This document shows, one piece after another, positions 7,998 to 17,611 of a stretch of DNA of 64,000 bases. The position numbers and the translations under genes are program-made. How positions within the stretch are numbered: the stretch's first letter is position 1; each line of letters opens with the position of its first letter. Source of the DNA: Psychrobacter aquimaris (GTDB lineage Bacteria; Pseudomonadota; Gammaproteobacteria; Pseudomonadales; Moraxellaceae); assembly GCF_016107525.1 (NCBI RefSeq), contig NZ_JABASR010000009.1:1-64000 (forward strand), written 5' to 3'. The notes beneath the pieces are model-generated. The model did no database searches, had not been told where the DNA came from, and saw nothing but the letters and a program-made list of their open reading frames with translations.

Positions 7998-9710
7998 TTA
8001 TTTTAAGTCATTGTTAGTATCAACATCAGTAAAGTTTTTACTTGGCGCTAGATCTGAACCAGTGTCGATATCGTTATCACTTGTTTCAACATGAGTGATA
8101 TCTACATGACCAGTACTAAGATTGTTGGTATCAACAGTGCTCGTAGGTAAGTCATTAGTCATTGTACCTGAAGCAGCAGGAGTGTTCTCACGAACTGAGT
8201 CAGCAACTTTTTCTTGAGTAGAAGAACTTGGTGTTAACACAGATTTCGCTTTAGCTTCCTCGCGTTCTTTGTCCATTTTATCCTGCATTTTACGTAGGAA
8301 ACGTGCAGCAGCTTCTTGACCACCAAGACCAAATGAGAGGGCAAAGGCTACGGCTACGGCACCTAGGGTTAGACCAAATGCTAGGTTAACGATAGAGTCA
8401 GCAATACCCATCGCTTTTAGACCCATGGCAAGTACTAAACCCATGATCAATACACGGACGATATTTGCTAAGAACTGCGAGCCTTGCTCAGAACGCTCAA
8501 CGACACCAGCAATGATGTTGGCAAGCCAAAAGCCAATAAACAGGATGATTGCACCCAAGATGATGTTGGCACCAAACGCAATAAACATGGCGATAATGGC
8601 TGAGATAGGCTCAAAACCTAATAAATCAGCGGCGGCAATCGAGGCGAATAACATTGCAAAGAAGATAATTGCATAAGCAACTAAGTCAGAGACTCTCTTG
8701 TTACCCATGGTTTCTTGCAAACCAACTTTCGCAGGTAGCTGATTGATCTCAGTGTTTTCGATCAAACCTTTGATGATATTGGCAACCATACGTATTACAT
8801 AGAAGGTCACAACTAAAATCGCGATTGCCATAAAGATGTTTGGCAATGCTTCCATGATTTTGTTCAGCATGTTCGTCGCAGGACGAGCAATCACTTCGAT
8901 TTTAAGGGCATTCAGTGCTGCAATGATAGTTGGGATAATCACTACTAAAAATGCTAATGAACCAGCAATGTTAGGTAAGCTATTCTTTTCGCTTAAACCT
9001 GCCTTTGTAGCCAATTCTTGGACATCAAAAGTAGCAACAAGATTGGTCACAATGCCGCGTACCACTTTAGCAATGATATAGCCGACAACAAAGACGATAC
9101 CAGCAATGAGGATGTTAGGAATAAAGCTAAAGATTTTATCAACCATGTTAGTCAATGGGGCAAATAAACCATCAAGTTCTAATTGACCCAATACCATCGT
9201 TAAAACAATCAATAAGATGAACCAATAAACCATATCAGCAATCGTGCTGCTCATTGGTTTTACGCCAGCTTGCGCACTTAAGCGCTCATCCATTGACGTC
9301 TTAGCCAGTCCAGCATTGATGGCTGTACGAGTCACTGTGGCGACAACCCAACCAATAAGACCCAGAGCGATGGCACCGATCAGGTTAGGAATAAATGCTA
9401 GGACTTGATTGACCATATTTGCAAACGGTGTCGAGATTGAGTTCAAGTTCAATTGGTTCAGCGCCCCAGAAATCGCGATGATAAAGATAAACCAAAATAC
9501 AACCTTAGAGATAATACCTTCTAAATCGTAGGTCTTACCCGTTGAAGAGTTCATGCGTTGGTTTAGATTGACCCTAGATAATACATTACGAACCAGCGCC
9601 GCGATACCCAGTGCCACTAGCCAACCGATAATAAATATTAAAATAGCACCAATAATGGAGCCGATAGGCCCACCAAGATAACCGTTAAAAGATGTATACA
9701 TTGGGTTCAT
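7998..9710 (-). CDS. Mechanosensitive ion channel family protein, CmpX-like
   Basis: 570 aa, an inner-membrane protein with about ten hydrophobic segments. Four copies of a membrane repeat (TM_helix type) lie at about residues 83-126, 173-216, 265-308 and 361-402, each with an N(M/L)-to-PN core such as ANMVNQVLAFIPN. Residues 441-470 (GAVAVAFALSFGLGGQEAA) resemble the Gly/Ala-rich pore helix of MscS channels. The C-terminal 90 residues are charged and low in complexity, so no large MscS cytoplasmic cage is present. P. aeruginosa CmpX is the nearest family I know. The Shine-Dalgarno AAAGGAGGAT is close to consensus, suggesting high expression. Confidence 0.75.
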   Translation of the reverse strand: MNPMYTSFNGYLGGPIGSIIGAILIFIIGWLVALGIAALVRNVLSRVNLNQRMNSSTGKTYDLEGIISKVVFWFIFIIAISGALNQLNLNSISTPFANMVNQVLAFIPNLIGAIALGLIGWVVATVTRTAINAGLAKTSMDERLSAQAGVKPMSSTIADMVYWFILLIVLTMVLGQLELDGLFAPLTNMVDKIFSFIPNILIAGIVFVVGYIIAKVVRGIVTNLVATFDVQELATKAGLSEKNSLPNIAGSLAFLVVIIPTIIAALNALKIEVIARPATNMLNKIMEALPNIFMAIAILVVTFYVIRMVANIIKGLIENTEINQLPAKVGLQETMGNKRVSDLVAYAIIFFAMLFASIAAADLLGFEPISAIIAMFIAFGANIILGAIILFIGFWLANIIAGVVERSEQGSQFLANIVRVLIMGLVLAMGLKAMGIADSIVNLAFGLTLGAVAVAFALSFGLGGQEAAARFLRKMQDKMDKEREEAKAKSVLTPSSSTQEKVADSVRENTPAASGTMTNDLPTSTVDTNNLSTGHVDITHVETSDNDIDTGSDLAPSKNFTDVDTNNDLK

Positions 9711-10171
9711 CTTATCCTCCTTTAATCATCATGTAGAATCAGCTAAACAATATCATGAGTACAGCTATTATTAAGCGAAGCCAATACATAGATGGTTATG
9801 ATAAATAGTATCTTTAAAGTAAGTTATGCGATGATATTATAATTTTTGAGTATGTAACCTTATCAAAAAACGTTGGTTTATCTTGTGTTAACTGCTTCAC
9901 TGCCAATATTAATCATCCATGATAAAGACGTACACTCGGTTACTTATCACCTTAACTAATTCAGCTTAGCTGATGTACTAGGGGATTTAAAGATAGAAAG
10001 CTTAACGTGTTACTGTATTTGTGTGATAACTTGTTATTATGACGATAAATATTAACATAGACTGTACATTCGCCCGATAATTTGATGGCAAACATGGTTC
10101 CTAAAACTAAGATTTGTTATTATAGGAGCATGTGACATCTCGCCACTATCCTTACAATTTGAGAGTACTTT
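9711..10171. other. Divergent intergenic region, no gene
   Basis: About 460 AT-rich bases lie between the divergent CmpX-like and FKBP genes and must hold both promoters. I see no ORF with a ribosome binding site, repeat or hairpin that I would call. A 24-codon GTG ORF after AGGAG at about 10123 overlaps the start of the FKBP gene and is not convincing. Confidence 0.6.
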
Positions 10172-10903
10172 ATGAAAAAAATCACTACTTTAAGCGTTGG
10201 TGCACTTGCTAGTGCTATGTTGTTAGTAACAGGCTGTAGCACAAATAACGGTAACCAAGAGACAGCTGCTCAAAGCGTTTCAATCACCGAGCAAAGCTCA
10301 GCAAATGAAAAAGTAGGTTATAGCTTGGGTTATATGATGGCTGAAGGTAATAAAGAAGCGGTCGGCGATCTGAATCTTGATACCTTTGAAAAAGGCTTTC
10401 GTGATGGTTATGAAGGTAATGAGTCAGCACTGACCCAAGAGCAAATGCAGGAAGTATTGACGACTTACCAAAAAGAGCAAGAAGAAAAGTTCGTTAAAGA
10501 CATGGAAACAAAAGCTGAAGAAAACAAAACTAAAGGCGCTGCATTCTTAGCAGAAAATGCTAAAAAAGAAGGCGTCAAAGAAACGGCTTCTGGCTTACAG
10601 TACAAAGTCATCACAGCAGGTACGGGTAAGTCACCAAAAGCGACTGACGTGGTTGAAGTAAACTACGAAGGTAAGTTAATCGATGGTACGGTATTTGACA
10701 GTTCTTATGAGCGCGGTGAGCCAATTGAGTTCCCATTAAATCAAGTCATTGCTGGCTGGACAGAAGGTCTACAGTTGATGAAAGAGGGTGGCAAATACGA
10801 GTTTTATATCCCATCAGATATTGCTTATGGCGAAGCGGGTAACGCAGGTATCGAGCCTAACAGCACGCTTATTTTTACGGTTGAGCTATTAAAAGTAAAA
10901 TAA
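10172..10903 (+). CDS. FKBP-type peptidyl-prolyl isomerase, lipoprotein (FkpA/Mip-like)
   Basis: 243 aa. A lipoprotein signal ends in LLVTGC with C22 as the lipidation site, so the protein is anchored in a membrane facing the periplasm. Residues about 44-140 form the helical FKBP_N dimerisation domain ([13 protein letters not shown]). Residues about 145-243 form the FKBP isomerase domain with [18 protein letters not shown] and [10 protein letters not shown] motifs. It helps periplasmic and outer-membrane proteins fold. The length agrees with FkpA and Mip proteins. The gene is monocistronic and has its own terminator. Confidence 0.9.
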   Translation: MKKITTLSVGALASAMLLVTGCSTNNGNQETAAQSVSITEQSSANEKVGYSLGYMMAEGNKEAVGDLNLDTFEKGFRDGYEGNESALTQEQMQEVLTTYQKEQEEKFVKDMETKAEENKTKGAAFLAENAKKEGVKETASGLQYKVITAGTGKSPKATDVVEVNYEGKLIDGTVFDSSYERGEPIEFPLNQVIAGWTEGLQLMKEGGKYEFYIPSDIAYGEAGNAGIEPNSTLIFTVELLKVK

Positions 10904-10930
10904 GCTTAGTTAACCGTGTTAAAAAATAAA

Positions 10931-10975
10931 GTCATAAAAAAGCCCTCATAAATATTATGAGGGCTTTTTTATGAC
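10931..10975. terminator. Bidirectional terminator between FKBP and argA
   Basis: A 20-bp perfect stem containing AAAAAAGCCCTCATA and its complement, with an AATAT loop and T tracts on both strands, lies between two convergent genes. Confidence 0.92.
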
Positions 10976-10989
10976 TAGAGTTTGAGTGT

Positions 10990-12312
10990 CTAAAGAGTCT
11001 TTTGAAAGACTTTAGAATTACGACCATTATGGTACTTTTCTTGGCGCGATTCAGGTAGTGCGCTGGCCTCGACTTCGGCAAAGCCTTGCTCGACGAACCA
11101 ATGTGCCGTTCGTGTCGTTAACACAAACAACTTATGGAGACCATGACTGCGTGCTTGCTGCTCTAAAAATGCCAGTAAGTCTGCACCGCGACTACCGCTA
11201 CGATAATCGGGATGTACGGCGACACATGCAACTTCTGCTGATTCTGCATCCAATGGATATAGCGCCGCGCAGCCCAAAATCATACCATCACGCTCAATGA
11301 CACTATAGTTGTCAATCTCTTGCTCTAAGCGTTCGCGTGAGCGGCTGACTAATATGCCTTGCTCTTCTAGCGGTGATAATAGCTCAATGAGTCCGACCAC
11401 ATCGTCAATATTGGCACGACGAATCTCTTCGTAAGGGTCATGGCTGATAAGGGTGCCAGAGCCATCGCGAGTGAATAACTCTTCTAATAAGGCACCGTCT
11501 TTGGCGTACGAGATGATGTGGGTGCGATGGACGCCTTGGCGGCAAGCCAAACTGGCGCAATTTAAGAAATAATTGATCTCGCAATTTAAATCACGATCAC
11601 GTAAGAAGCGATCGACTTCATTAGGAATCATCTCTCTTAGTAAGCGATCATCATCATTAATCCCCGCTTCTTCGCCTAAGAAAATAAGCTTATCCGCACC
11701 AAGTGCTACGGCTGCACTGAGCGCCACGTCTTCAGCTAGCAAATTAAAGACTTCACCAGTCGCTGAATAACCCATTGAGCCTAAAATCACAATATGGTCG
11801 TGTAGCAGGTTGTTTTTGATGGCTTCAACATCGATAGAACGCACTTCGCCAGTCATTTGGTAGTCGATACCATCACGAATACCGTAAGGACGTGCGGTCA
11901 CAAAATTGCCTGAAATGGCATCGATGCGTGAGCCATACATAGGTGAGTTGGCCAGTCCCATTGACAGCTGCGCTTCGAGCTGCAGGCGAATAGCGCCTAC
12001 CGCTTGTAAAATAGCAGGCATCGCCACGCGCGGTGTAATTCGAATATCTTGATGCAGTGGGGAAGTAATGTCAGCATCTTTCAAGTTCTTTTCGATTTGC
12101 GGTCGCGCTCCATGTACCAATACCAGCTTGATACCTAAGCTATGTAATAAAGCAAAATCATGAATCAGAGTGCTGAAATTTGGATGATTGACCGCCTCAC
12201 CACCAAACATAATCACGAACGTTTTGCCGCGATGGGTATTGATGTAAGGGGCAGAGTTACGGAACCAATGGACGTATTCAGGGTTGATTTGGGGCATGGC
12301 GCTAGTAGTCAT
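10990..12312 (-). CDS. argA: Amino-acid N-acetyltransferase (N-acetylglutamate synthase)
   Basis: 440 aa, matching classical ArgA (about 443). It catalyses the first step of arginine synthesis, glutamate plus acetyl-CoA to N-acetylglutamate. The N-terminal part (about 25-290) is an amino-acid-kinase fold with VIMFGGEAV and LVHGARPQI, which is the arginine-binding regulatory domain. The C-terminal part (about 300-440) is a GNAT acetyltransferase with VAVHPDYRSGSRGADLL as the acetyl-CoA loop. The Shine-Dalgarno is poor, and ATG codons at residues 1 and 6 are both possible. It is monocistronic and presumably feedback-inhibited by arginine. Confidence 0.93.
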   Translation of the reverse strand: MTTSAMPQINPEYVHWFRNSAPYINTHRGKTFVIMFGGEAVNHPNFSTLIHDFALLHSLGIKLVLVHGARPQIEKNLKDADITSPLHQDIRITPRVAMPAILQAVGAIRLQLEAQLSMGLANSPMYGSRIDAISGNFVTARPYGIRDGIDYQMTGEVRSIDVEAIKNNLLHDHIVILGSMGYSATGEVFNLLAEDVALSAAVALGADKLIFLGEEAGINDDDRLLREMIPNEVDRFLRDRDLNCEINYFLNCASLACRQGVHRTHIISYAKDGALLEELFTRDGSGTLISHDPYEEIRRANIDDVVGLIELLSPLEEQGILVSRSRERLEQEIDNYSVIERDGMILGCAALYPLDAESAEVACVAVHPDYRSGSRGADLLAFLEQQARSHGLHKLFVLTTRTAHWFVEQGFAEVEASALPESRQEKYHNGRNSKVFQKTL

Positions 12313-12797
12313 AATAAGGGCAATAGTAGTGAGAATAAGAAAAGGGGCGTAGCAAAAAATGCCTATCGCTAAAGAATTACCATAGCAAAAAACGCCGTTA
12401 TGAGCTATCTTTTATTTCAGTAGTGTCAATCAATTTTTATCGCTGATGAACTATATACACAACCTCAACACGGGGTTAGTGTACCTACAAACACTTTTTG
12501 CTATGCTAAACGCTATTGCTTTACAGGCAATGAACGAAGATAATCAATAAAAAATAAAGCACTTTATACGCTAATCTGACCAGCTATGACAATATGGACG
12601 CATGCAGTGCTTGTCATCAGTGGTCACTATAATCAGCTGATCGATACTAAGTATTAGGTATGTCAATACTATAACAATCGACTATTTATAATTAGCCATG
12701 CTTCATCTAAATTGTGCTACCTGTAAACGATTAAACATACATCACAAGTTATTCAAGTTTTACCAGCTGCGTTTTACCGACATATTAATCAGGGATA
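12313..12797. other. Divergent intergenic region, no gene
   Basis: About 485 bases lie between argA and an exported-protein gene. I see no supported ORF, RNA or repeat. The argA promoter and any arginine-regulator site should be here, but no clear operator stands out by eye. Confidence 0.55.
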
Positions 12798-13394
12798 ATG
12801 AAAATCATGAAAAAAAGTAACCAATTTGCTAGCCCATTTAGTGCCTGGAGCGGGCATCGCTTATTTCACGTTGTGGCTGGCACGCTCATCGGTGCGATGG
12901 TAGTGACGCAAGCCTCGGCAATGCTACCAACGCCAGAACAAGCCGTTGATAGTTCCGCAGCTGTACAGGCCAATGCCACTAAAAGCAGCAACTCAAGTGC
13001 ACAGGCCGTCAATAGTAAAATTACAGCGTCATTGATTAGCGTTGATGCAAACGGTCAAGAGGTTTTGGCTCCGGTGAATGCCAGTACTCGCCTACAGTCA
13101 GGTAATGTCTTAGAGTACCAAGGTTATTTTACCAATACCAATGCAGATCGCGTCCGTAAAATGACCGTGACCATGAGTATCCCTGAGCAGGTAGAGTTAT
13201 TGCGTACAGTATCACCTGATTTTCCATACGGCAGTGCAGATGGCAATACTTTTGCCCGTATGCCATTACGTGGAAAAGTGGATAACCAACTGCAAGAAAT
13301 TCCATTAAAATATTATAAAGCGGTACGCTGGGATTTAGAGGGTGTCGGTCTTAATGACACTGTGGTGGTTAAATATCGCGCACGTGTGAAATAA
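12798..13394 (+). CDS. Exported protein with DUF11-like domain
   Basis: 198 aa. A long signal region (about residues 1-42) has a basic start, a hydrophobic core (FHVVAGTLIGAMVVTQ) and a likely cleavage after ASA. A Ser/Ala/Asn linker follows, then from about residue 75 a beta-rich domain. Its LQSGNVLEYQGYFTNTN and MSIPEQVELL stretches resemble the conserved-repeat (DUF11) domains found in secreted and surface proteins. A single such domain is small for that family. The protein is probably periplasmic; function unknown. AGGGA lies just before the ATG. No operon partner is present. Confidence 0.6.
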   Translation: MKIMKKSNQFASPFSAWSGHRLFHVVAGTLIGAMVVTQASAMLPTPEQAVDSSAAVQANATKSSNSSAQAVNSKITASLISVDANGQEVLAPVNASTRLQSGNVLEYQGYFTNTNADRVRKMTVTMSIPEQVELLRTVSPDFPYGSADGNTFARMPLRGKVDNQLQEIPLKYYKAVRWDLEGVGLNDTVVVKYRARVK

Positions 13395-13465
13395 GTCAGT
13401 CATTTAATATTAAGTTTTGTATAAGTGTTATTTATGTAATACGGGCTTAATGTTCGCTGAATCAC

Positions 13466-13501
13466 AAAAAGCATCACGGCTCATTGCTGTGATGCTTTTT
13501 T
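13466..13501. terminator. Bidirectional terminator
   Basis: AAAAAGCATCACGGC pairs with GCTGTGATGCTTTTT (one G-U pair, TCATT loop) between convergent genes. T tracts follow on both strands. Confidence 0.88.
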
Positions 13502-13544
13502 ATGGGTTGTTATTAAGGCGTTTTGATACGCCGTTACAAGGCGC

Positions 13545-14519
13545 TTAAAGCGTCGCGTATTTGCGGGTAGATTTTTCTTTGATTAATTGCTTAATGGCAG
13601 CCATCTGTGCGGTAGTGGCTTGCGAGCCCGCAGCTATGAGAGCGCGGCGCTGGCTGGTATCTATTGAGCTGATATGACTGACCGCAGGAGTAATCAGCAC
13701 ATCAGCACGATCTCGTTCACGGTGTATCGATGAGGAGCGGTTGGTGGGTGACACGACATTGGTTTCAAGCAATCCCCAAAAATCACTTAATGAGCTGATA
13801 GTTAATGCTTTTCCATCAGAAGCACTGTTGTTTGGAGTAGCGGGCACATCAACGGCAATAACAATGTCAGCGCCCAAATCACGAGCGCTATCGACAGGTA
13901 CTAAACTGACCACACCGCCATCGATATATTTTTTACCGACTTTTTCAGGGATACGGGGGGCGATAAAAATATTAGGTACGCTACAGGACGCTTGAACGGC
14001 AAGCCCCGCATCACCAGTGGTAAAAATGGCTTTTTTCAAAGTATGCTTCTCCGCTGAGACTGCTGCAAAACGGATGGGAAAATCCTCTATGACTCGTCCA
14101 TCGACTTTATCGTTGATAAAGTTTTTGAGCTTGATGCCCTCGATGACACCTTGATTGGATAAGACAAAATCTGTCAATTCACTGTCTGTAGTGGTCAGTG
14201 CCAGTTGCTCAAGTTGTACTGGTGTGTAGCCGCTGGCATATAGGCTACCAACCAAGCTGCCGACGCTAGTGCCAACGATGAGCGTGGGTTTGATGCCATT
14301 CTCCTCTAATGCCTTTATCACACCCACATGGGCGAAGCCTTTGGCACCGCCACCGCCCAATACCAATGCAATGTTAGGTGGCGCTAGTTCAGGTGCTAAG
14401 GGCTGCGCTGGGGTTAGAGAGCTACAAGCGCTGATAGATAATCCTAAGGTAGTCACCAGTATACTCATACGCGCTAATAATTGATGACGGGATTGGTGAG
14501 ACATAGGATAAGCCAGCAT
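13545..14519 (-). CDS. Patatin-like phospholipase, predicted lipoprotein (RssA-like)
   Basis: 324 aa. The N-terminus has a lipoprotein signal with lipobox SISAC (C32), so the enzyme is probably membrane-anchored in the periplasm. The patatin domain begins at about residue 48 with the oxyanion loop GGGGAKG (55-61), then the nucleophile GTSVG (S85) and the DGG motif with catalytic D200. Patatins use this Ser-Asp dyad to cleave acyl chains from lipids. The lipid substrate is unknown. A second start at the ATG at 14504 is possible. It is divergent from recG. Confidence 0.85.
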   Translation of the reverse strand: MLAYPMSHQSRHQLLARMSILVTTLGLSISACSSLTPAQPLAPELAPPNIALVLGGGGAKGFAHVGVIKALEENGIKPTLIVGTSVGSLVGSLYASGYTPVQLEQLALTTTDSELTDFVLSNQGVIEGIKLKNFINDKVDGRVIEDFPIRFAAVSAEKHTLKKAIFTTGDAGLAVQASCSVPNIFIAPRIPEKVGKKYIDGGVVSLVPVDSARDLGADIVIAVDVPATPNNSASDGKALTISSLSDFWGLLETNVVSPTNRSSSIHRERDRADVLITPAVSHISSIDTSQRRALIAAGSQATTAQMAAIKQLIKEKSTRKYATL

Positions 14520-14833
14520 AAAAAATAACCTTATATAATTATTATCATTTAAAAAACAAGACAGTAGTTATTGATATGATATAAATGAGTTGTGTACCTT
14601 TGACGCATTGTGCAGCAGTATTACTAAACTCGCTGACGCTATTAAAGGCAGTACTTGCCTTTGTATTTTTTGCTACTTTGACTTTTGGAAATAGTATTGA
14701 ATGCTCAGTTCTAATCATACGGATTTATTGTTTCATAATGCATTGATTATTATGATTTTTACTAGATGCAGTAATACTTAAAATAAGACAGTTAAGCCTA
14801 TAATAGTCAAAAATAATAACATTAGGATCTGTA
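14520..14833. other. Divergent intergenic region with a possible recG -10 box
   Basis: About 310 bases lie between the patatin gene and recG. A TATAAT at 14799-14804 lies 30 bases before the recG start and could be its -10; the -35 is weak. No gene or repeat is seen in the rest. Confidence 0.4.
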
Positions 14834-17194
14834 ATGCCAATATCGTTTAGCTCGTCAGGCCGTTCGCCAGATCAGCCATTAGGCCATTTTCGGTCTGAGC
14901 TGCCAGTTTCAGCGTTAGATATGCCAGTGACCGCACTGGCAGGTGTGGGATTAAAAGTTGCAGAACAGTTGGCACAATTGAATATTAAACGAATATTTGA
15001 TTTATTGCTGCATTTACCACGTGATTATGAAGATCGTAGCCGACAGCTGTCCATAGCAGAGGTGGGGCATGGGCAGTCTGCGCTCATCACTGGGCGCGTG
15101 GTGCACGTCGATAGCAAGCGCAGCGGTATGACAGTCGTGGTAGATGATGATACGGGCACGATGTCTTTACGATTTTTTAAGGTTTATCGTGGTCTTGCAC
15201 AAACCATGAGCTTAGGGACGCGGTTGCAAGTGTTTGGTGAAGTAAAGGTCAGCCGTTATGGCAAGCAGATACATCATCCTGAATATCAAATTATTAGCAG
15301 CAATGAAGCCATCGTCAATACGGGACTACAGCCTATTTATCCAAGCGTTAAAGGCTTGCACCAAAATAAGCTGCGTACCTTGATTAAGTTGGCATTACAG
15401 ACGGTTCGCAGTCAAGGATTGCCGATGACGCTGTTTACCCCTACAGACTTTGCAGTCGTGGCTGACTTGCCATTAGCACCTTTTGAACCGACGAAGATAG
15501 TCGTAACAGAGACAGAATACCCAGAAGATATATTCTCGACACTGGCACGTAGTGTGCCAGATAATACGACTGGTAATAGTGTATATAAACCCAGCCCATC
15601 TACCTATAACGTTAATACTGAAATCCATAGCGTGGCTGCTAGCATTGCTCATAACAATGTCTATAACCTGACGATATTTGAAGCATTAGTACTGCTGCAT
15701 ACACCGCCCACTTATACCAACGCAGGTCAACAATATAAGTTATTGACCCAATTAAGTGCGCGCACTCATGCTGCCTGTCAGCGTTTAATCATTGAGGAAC
15801 TGACGGCGCATCAGCTCAGTCTATTATATCGTCGCCAGCAGTTGCATCAATACAAAGCTCCCAAATGTACTACCCAAAGTCCGCTTACCGATAGGCTATT
15901 TGCGGCATTGCCGTTTGATTTAACGGATGCACAGCAACGAGTGATGAAAGACATCACGACTGATATGGCAACCTCTATCCCGATGCTGCGACTGGTACAA
16001 GGCGATGTGGGTGCGGGTAAAACCTTGGTTGCAGCAGGTGCAGCGGGTTATGCGCTCGATAGTGGTTGGCAAGTAGCGGTCATGGCGCCGACGGAAATCT
16101 TAGCAGAACAGCATTTGGTTAATTTCAAACAATGGTTTGAGCCGTTAGGTATCGGTGTTGGTTGGCTTGCTGGTAAGCAAACGGCCAAGCAGCGCCGCGA
16201 AGCATTGGAAGCAGTTGCAGAAAACACTGTGCAAATCGTGGTCGGTACTCATGCATTGTTTCAAGATCAAGTACAGTTTGCCAAGCTTGGATTAGTCATT
16301 ATTGACGAGCAGCATCGATTTGGTGTTGAGCAGCGGATGGCATTGACTAATAAAGGGGTAGCCAATAGCACGCCGCATCAGCTGATTATGACTGCCACCC
16401 CGATTCCGCGTACGCTTGCGATGAGTGTTTACGGTGATATGGACACCTCGATTATTGATGAGCTGCCACCGGGACGCACCCCAATTACGACGGTGACCAT
16501 TGATCGTAATCGACGCGATGAGGTGATAGAGCGTATTGCGGTTAATTGCGAAGCGGGTAGGCAAGCGTACTGGGTGTGCTCATTGGTTGAAGCCTCTAGC
16601 TTACTAGATGCGCAAGCAGCTGAAGCCACTTATGAAGATTTAAATGAGCGCTTGAATATTCGCATTGGATTGGTGCATGGCAAAATGAAGTCCGCTGATA
16701 AACAAGCCATTATGCAGGCATTCAAAGCTGGCAATTTGGATTTATTAATTGCCACAACGGTTATTGAAGTTGGGGTTGACGTACCTAATGCATCGTTAAT
16801 GGTTATCGAAAATGCGGAGCGTTTGGGTCTGTCACAGCTGCATCAGTTGCGCGGGCGTGTCGGGCGCGGCTCAACCAAAAGTTACTGTGTGTTGTTGTAT
16901 CAAAAACCGTTATCAGCAACAGGCACAGAGCGTTTGAACGTGCTACGTGATAGCACCGATGGTTTTGTCATCGCTCAAAAAGACTTAGAGCTGCGTGGAC
17001 CGGGTGAGCTACTGGGTAAACGCCAAACGGGTAATGTGGGCTATTATTTGGCCGATCTCATTCGTGATGAGCAATTATTTGCCATTGCCCAGCGCTTGGC
17101 GAAGCACTTAATTGCAGACCCTGCGCGCAAAGCGGATGTCAGCCAGCTAATTCATCGCTGGATGCCGGAGGCGAGTCGTTATACCAATGCCTAG
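14834..17194 (+). CDS. recG: ATP-dependent DNA helicase RecG
   Basis: 786 aa. It remodels stalled replication forks and Holliday junctions. The N-terminal wedge/OB domain covers about residues 30-200, with ALITGRVVHVDSKRSGMTVV as the OB core. Walker A is GDVGAGKT near residue 390, and motif II is DEQH near 489. The second RecA lobe has ATTVIEVGVDVPNA and QLRGRVGRG. It is about 90 residues longer than E. coli RecG (693), mostly through an Asn/Thr/Ser-rich insert at about 225-285. AGGA precedes the ATG. The stop codon TAG overlaps the first bases of the MITE-like element that follows, so the original C-terminus may have been different. Confidence 0.95.
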   Translation: MPISFSSSGRSPDQPLGHFRSELPVSALDMPVTALAGVGLKVAEQLAQLNIKRIFDLLLHLPRDYEDRSRQLSIAEVGHGQSALITGRVVHVDSKRSGMTVVVDDDTGTMSLRFFKVYRGLAQTMSLGTRLQVFGEVKVSRYGKQIHHPEYQIISSNEAIVNTGLQPIYPSVKGLHQNKLRTLIKLALQTVRSQGLPMTLFTPTDFAVVADLPLAPFEPTKIVVTETEYPEDIFSTLARSVPDNTTGNSVYKPSPSTYNVNTEIHSVAASIAHNNVYNLTIFEALVLLHTPPTYTNAGQQYKLLTQLSARTHAACQRLIIEELTAHQLSLLYRRQQLHQYKAPKCTTQSPLTDRLFAALPFDLTDAQQRVMKDITTDMATSIPMLRLVQGDVGAGKTLVAAGAAGYALDSGWQVAVMAPTEILAEQHLVNFKQWFEPLGIGVGWLAGKQTAKQRREALEAVAENTVQIVVGTHALFQDQVQFAKLGLVIIDEQHRFGVEQRMALTNKGVANSTPHQLIMTATPIPRTLAMSVYGDMDTSIIDELPPGRTPITTVTIDRNRRDEVIERIAVNCEAGRQAYWVCSLVEASSLLDAQAAEATYEDLNERLNIRIGLVHGKMKSADKQAIMQAFKAGNLDLLIATTVIEVGVDVPNASLMVIENAERLGLSQLHQLRGRVGRGSTKSYCVLLYQKPLSATGTERLNVLRDSTDGFVIAQKDLELRGPGELLGKRQTGNVGYYLADLIRDEQLFAIAQRLAKHLIADPARKADVSQLIHRWMPEASRYTNA

Positions 17195-17354
17195 GGCGTG
17201 TCCTCAATTCAATCGAATGGGCTAAAAATGGCTAAATTTTGCCAAAAATCGTTAAATAGCTTATTAATATCTCGATATTATTTACGCTATTTTCTTTGTT
17301 TGACGGCAATTTATCTCATTTTTATCTCCATTTTTAAAATGAGGACATGCCCTA
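17192..17354. mobile_element. MITE-like element with 15-bp terminal inverted repeats
   Basis: The ends TAGGGCGTGTCCTCA (17192-17206) and TGAGGACATGCCCTA (17340-17354) are inverted repeats with one mismatch. The 163-bp interval has no ORF. If the outer TA is a target duplication, the element proper is 17194-17352 and would have been moved by a TA-targeting transposase (IS630 or an IS5-like subgroup). The matching IS is not in this window. The left end supplies the recG stop codon. Confidence 0.75.
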
Positions 17355-17410
17355 ATCAAAGTGAGTCAGCTCTATGATTTGATGCAGTCTCTAAGCAATA
17401 AATTAATAGC

Positions 17411-17444
17411 AAACAAAAAAGAGGATAGCATTGGCTATCCTCTT
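17411..17444 (-). terminator. Terminator of the 42-aa protein gene
   Basis: On the minus strand AAGAGGATAGC and GCTATCCTCTT pair around a CAAT loop, followed by TTTTTTGTTT. It lies about 40 bases beyond the small gene's stop. Confidence 0.85.
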
Positions 17445-17482
17445 ACGTTTTTTTGCTACAGAGCCATTTTTTCGAAACAAAG

Positions 17483-17611
17483 CTATTTAGCTTTTTTCGC
17501 TTTTTTCAATGACTTCTTGAGATCTTTGAGGTCTTTCTTTTTCTGCTTAATTTTCGCTTTAGTGTCTTTAATTTCTTGCTTAAACTTCTTTACGTCTGAT
17601 TTATTAGCCAT
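17483..17611 (-). CDS. Lysine-rich 42-aa coiled-coil protein
   Basis: A very short gene encodes 42 residues, nearly half of them lysine, beginning MANKSDVKKFKQEIKDTKAK and ending in LKKAKKAK. The regular spacing of I, L and K suggests one long amphipathic helix or coiled coil. AAGGAA lies 7 bases before the ATG and a strong terminator follows, so this is a complete transcription unit. The opposite-strand 90-aa ORF is its shadow. Small basic helices like this may bind nucleic acid, membranes or ribosomes; none can be chosen from sequence. Confidence 0.65.
   Translation of the reverse strand: MANKSDVKKFKQEIKDTKAKIKQKKKDLKDLKKSLKKAKKAK

Noticed and set aside
10120-10210. Short GTG ORF after AGGAG, overlapping the FKBP lipoprotein start
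   Set aside because: The spacing is only 3 bases, it overlaps a real signal peptide in another frame, and it shows no leader-peptide features.
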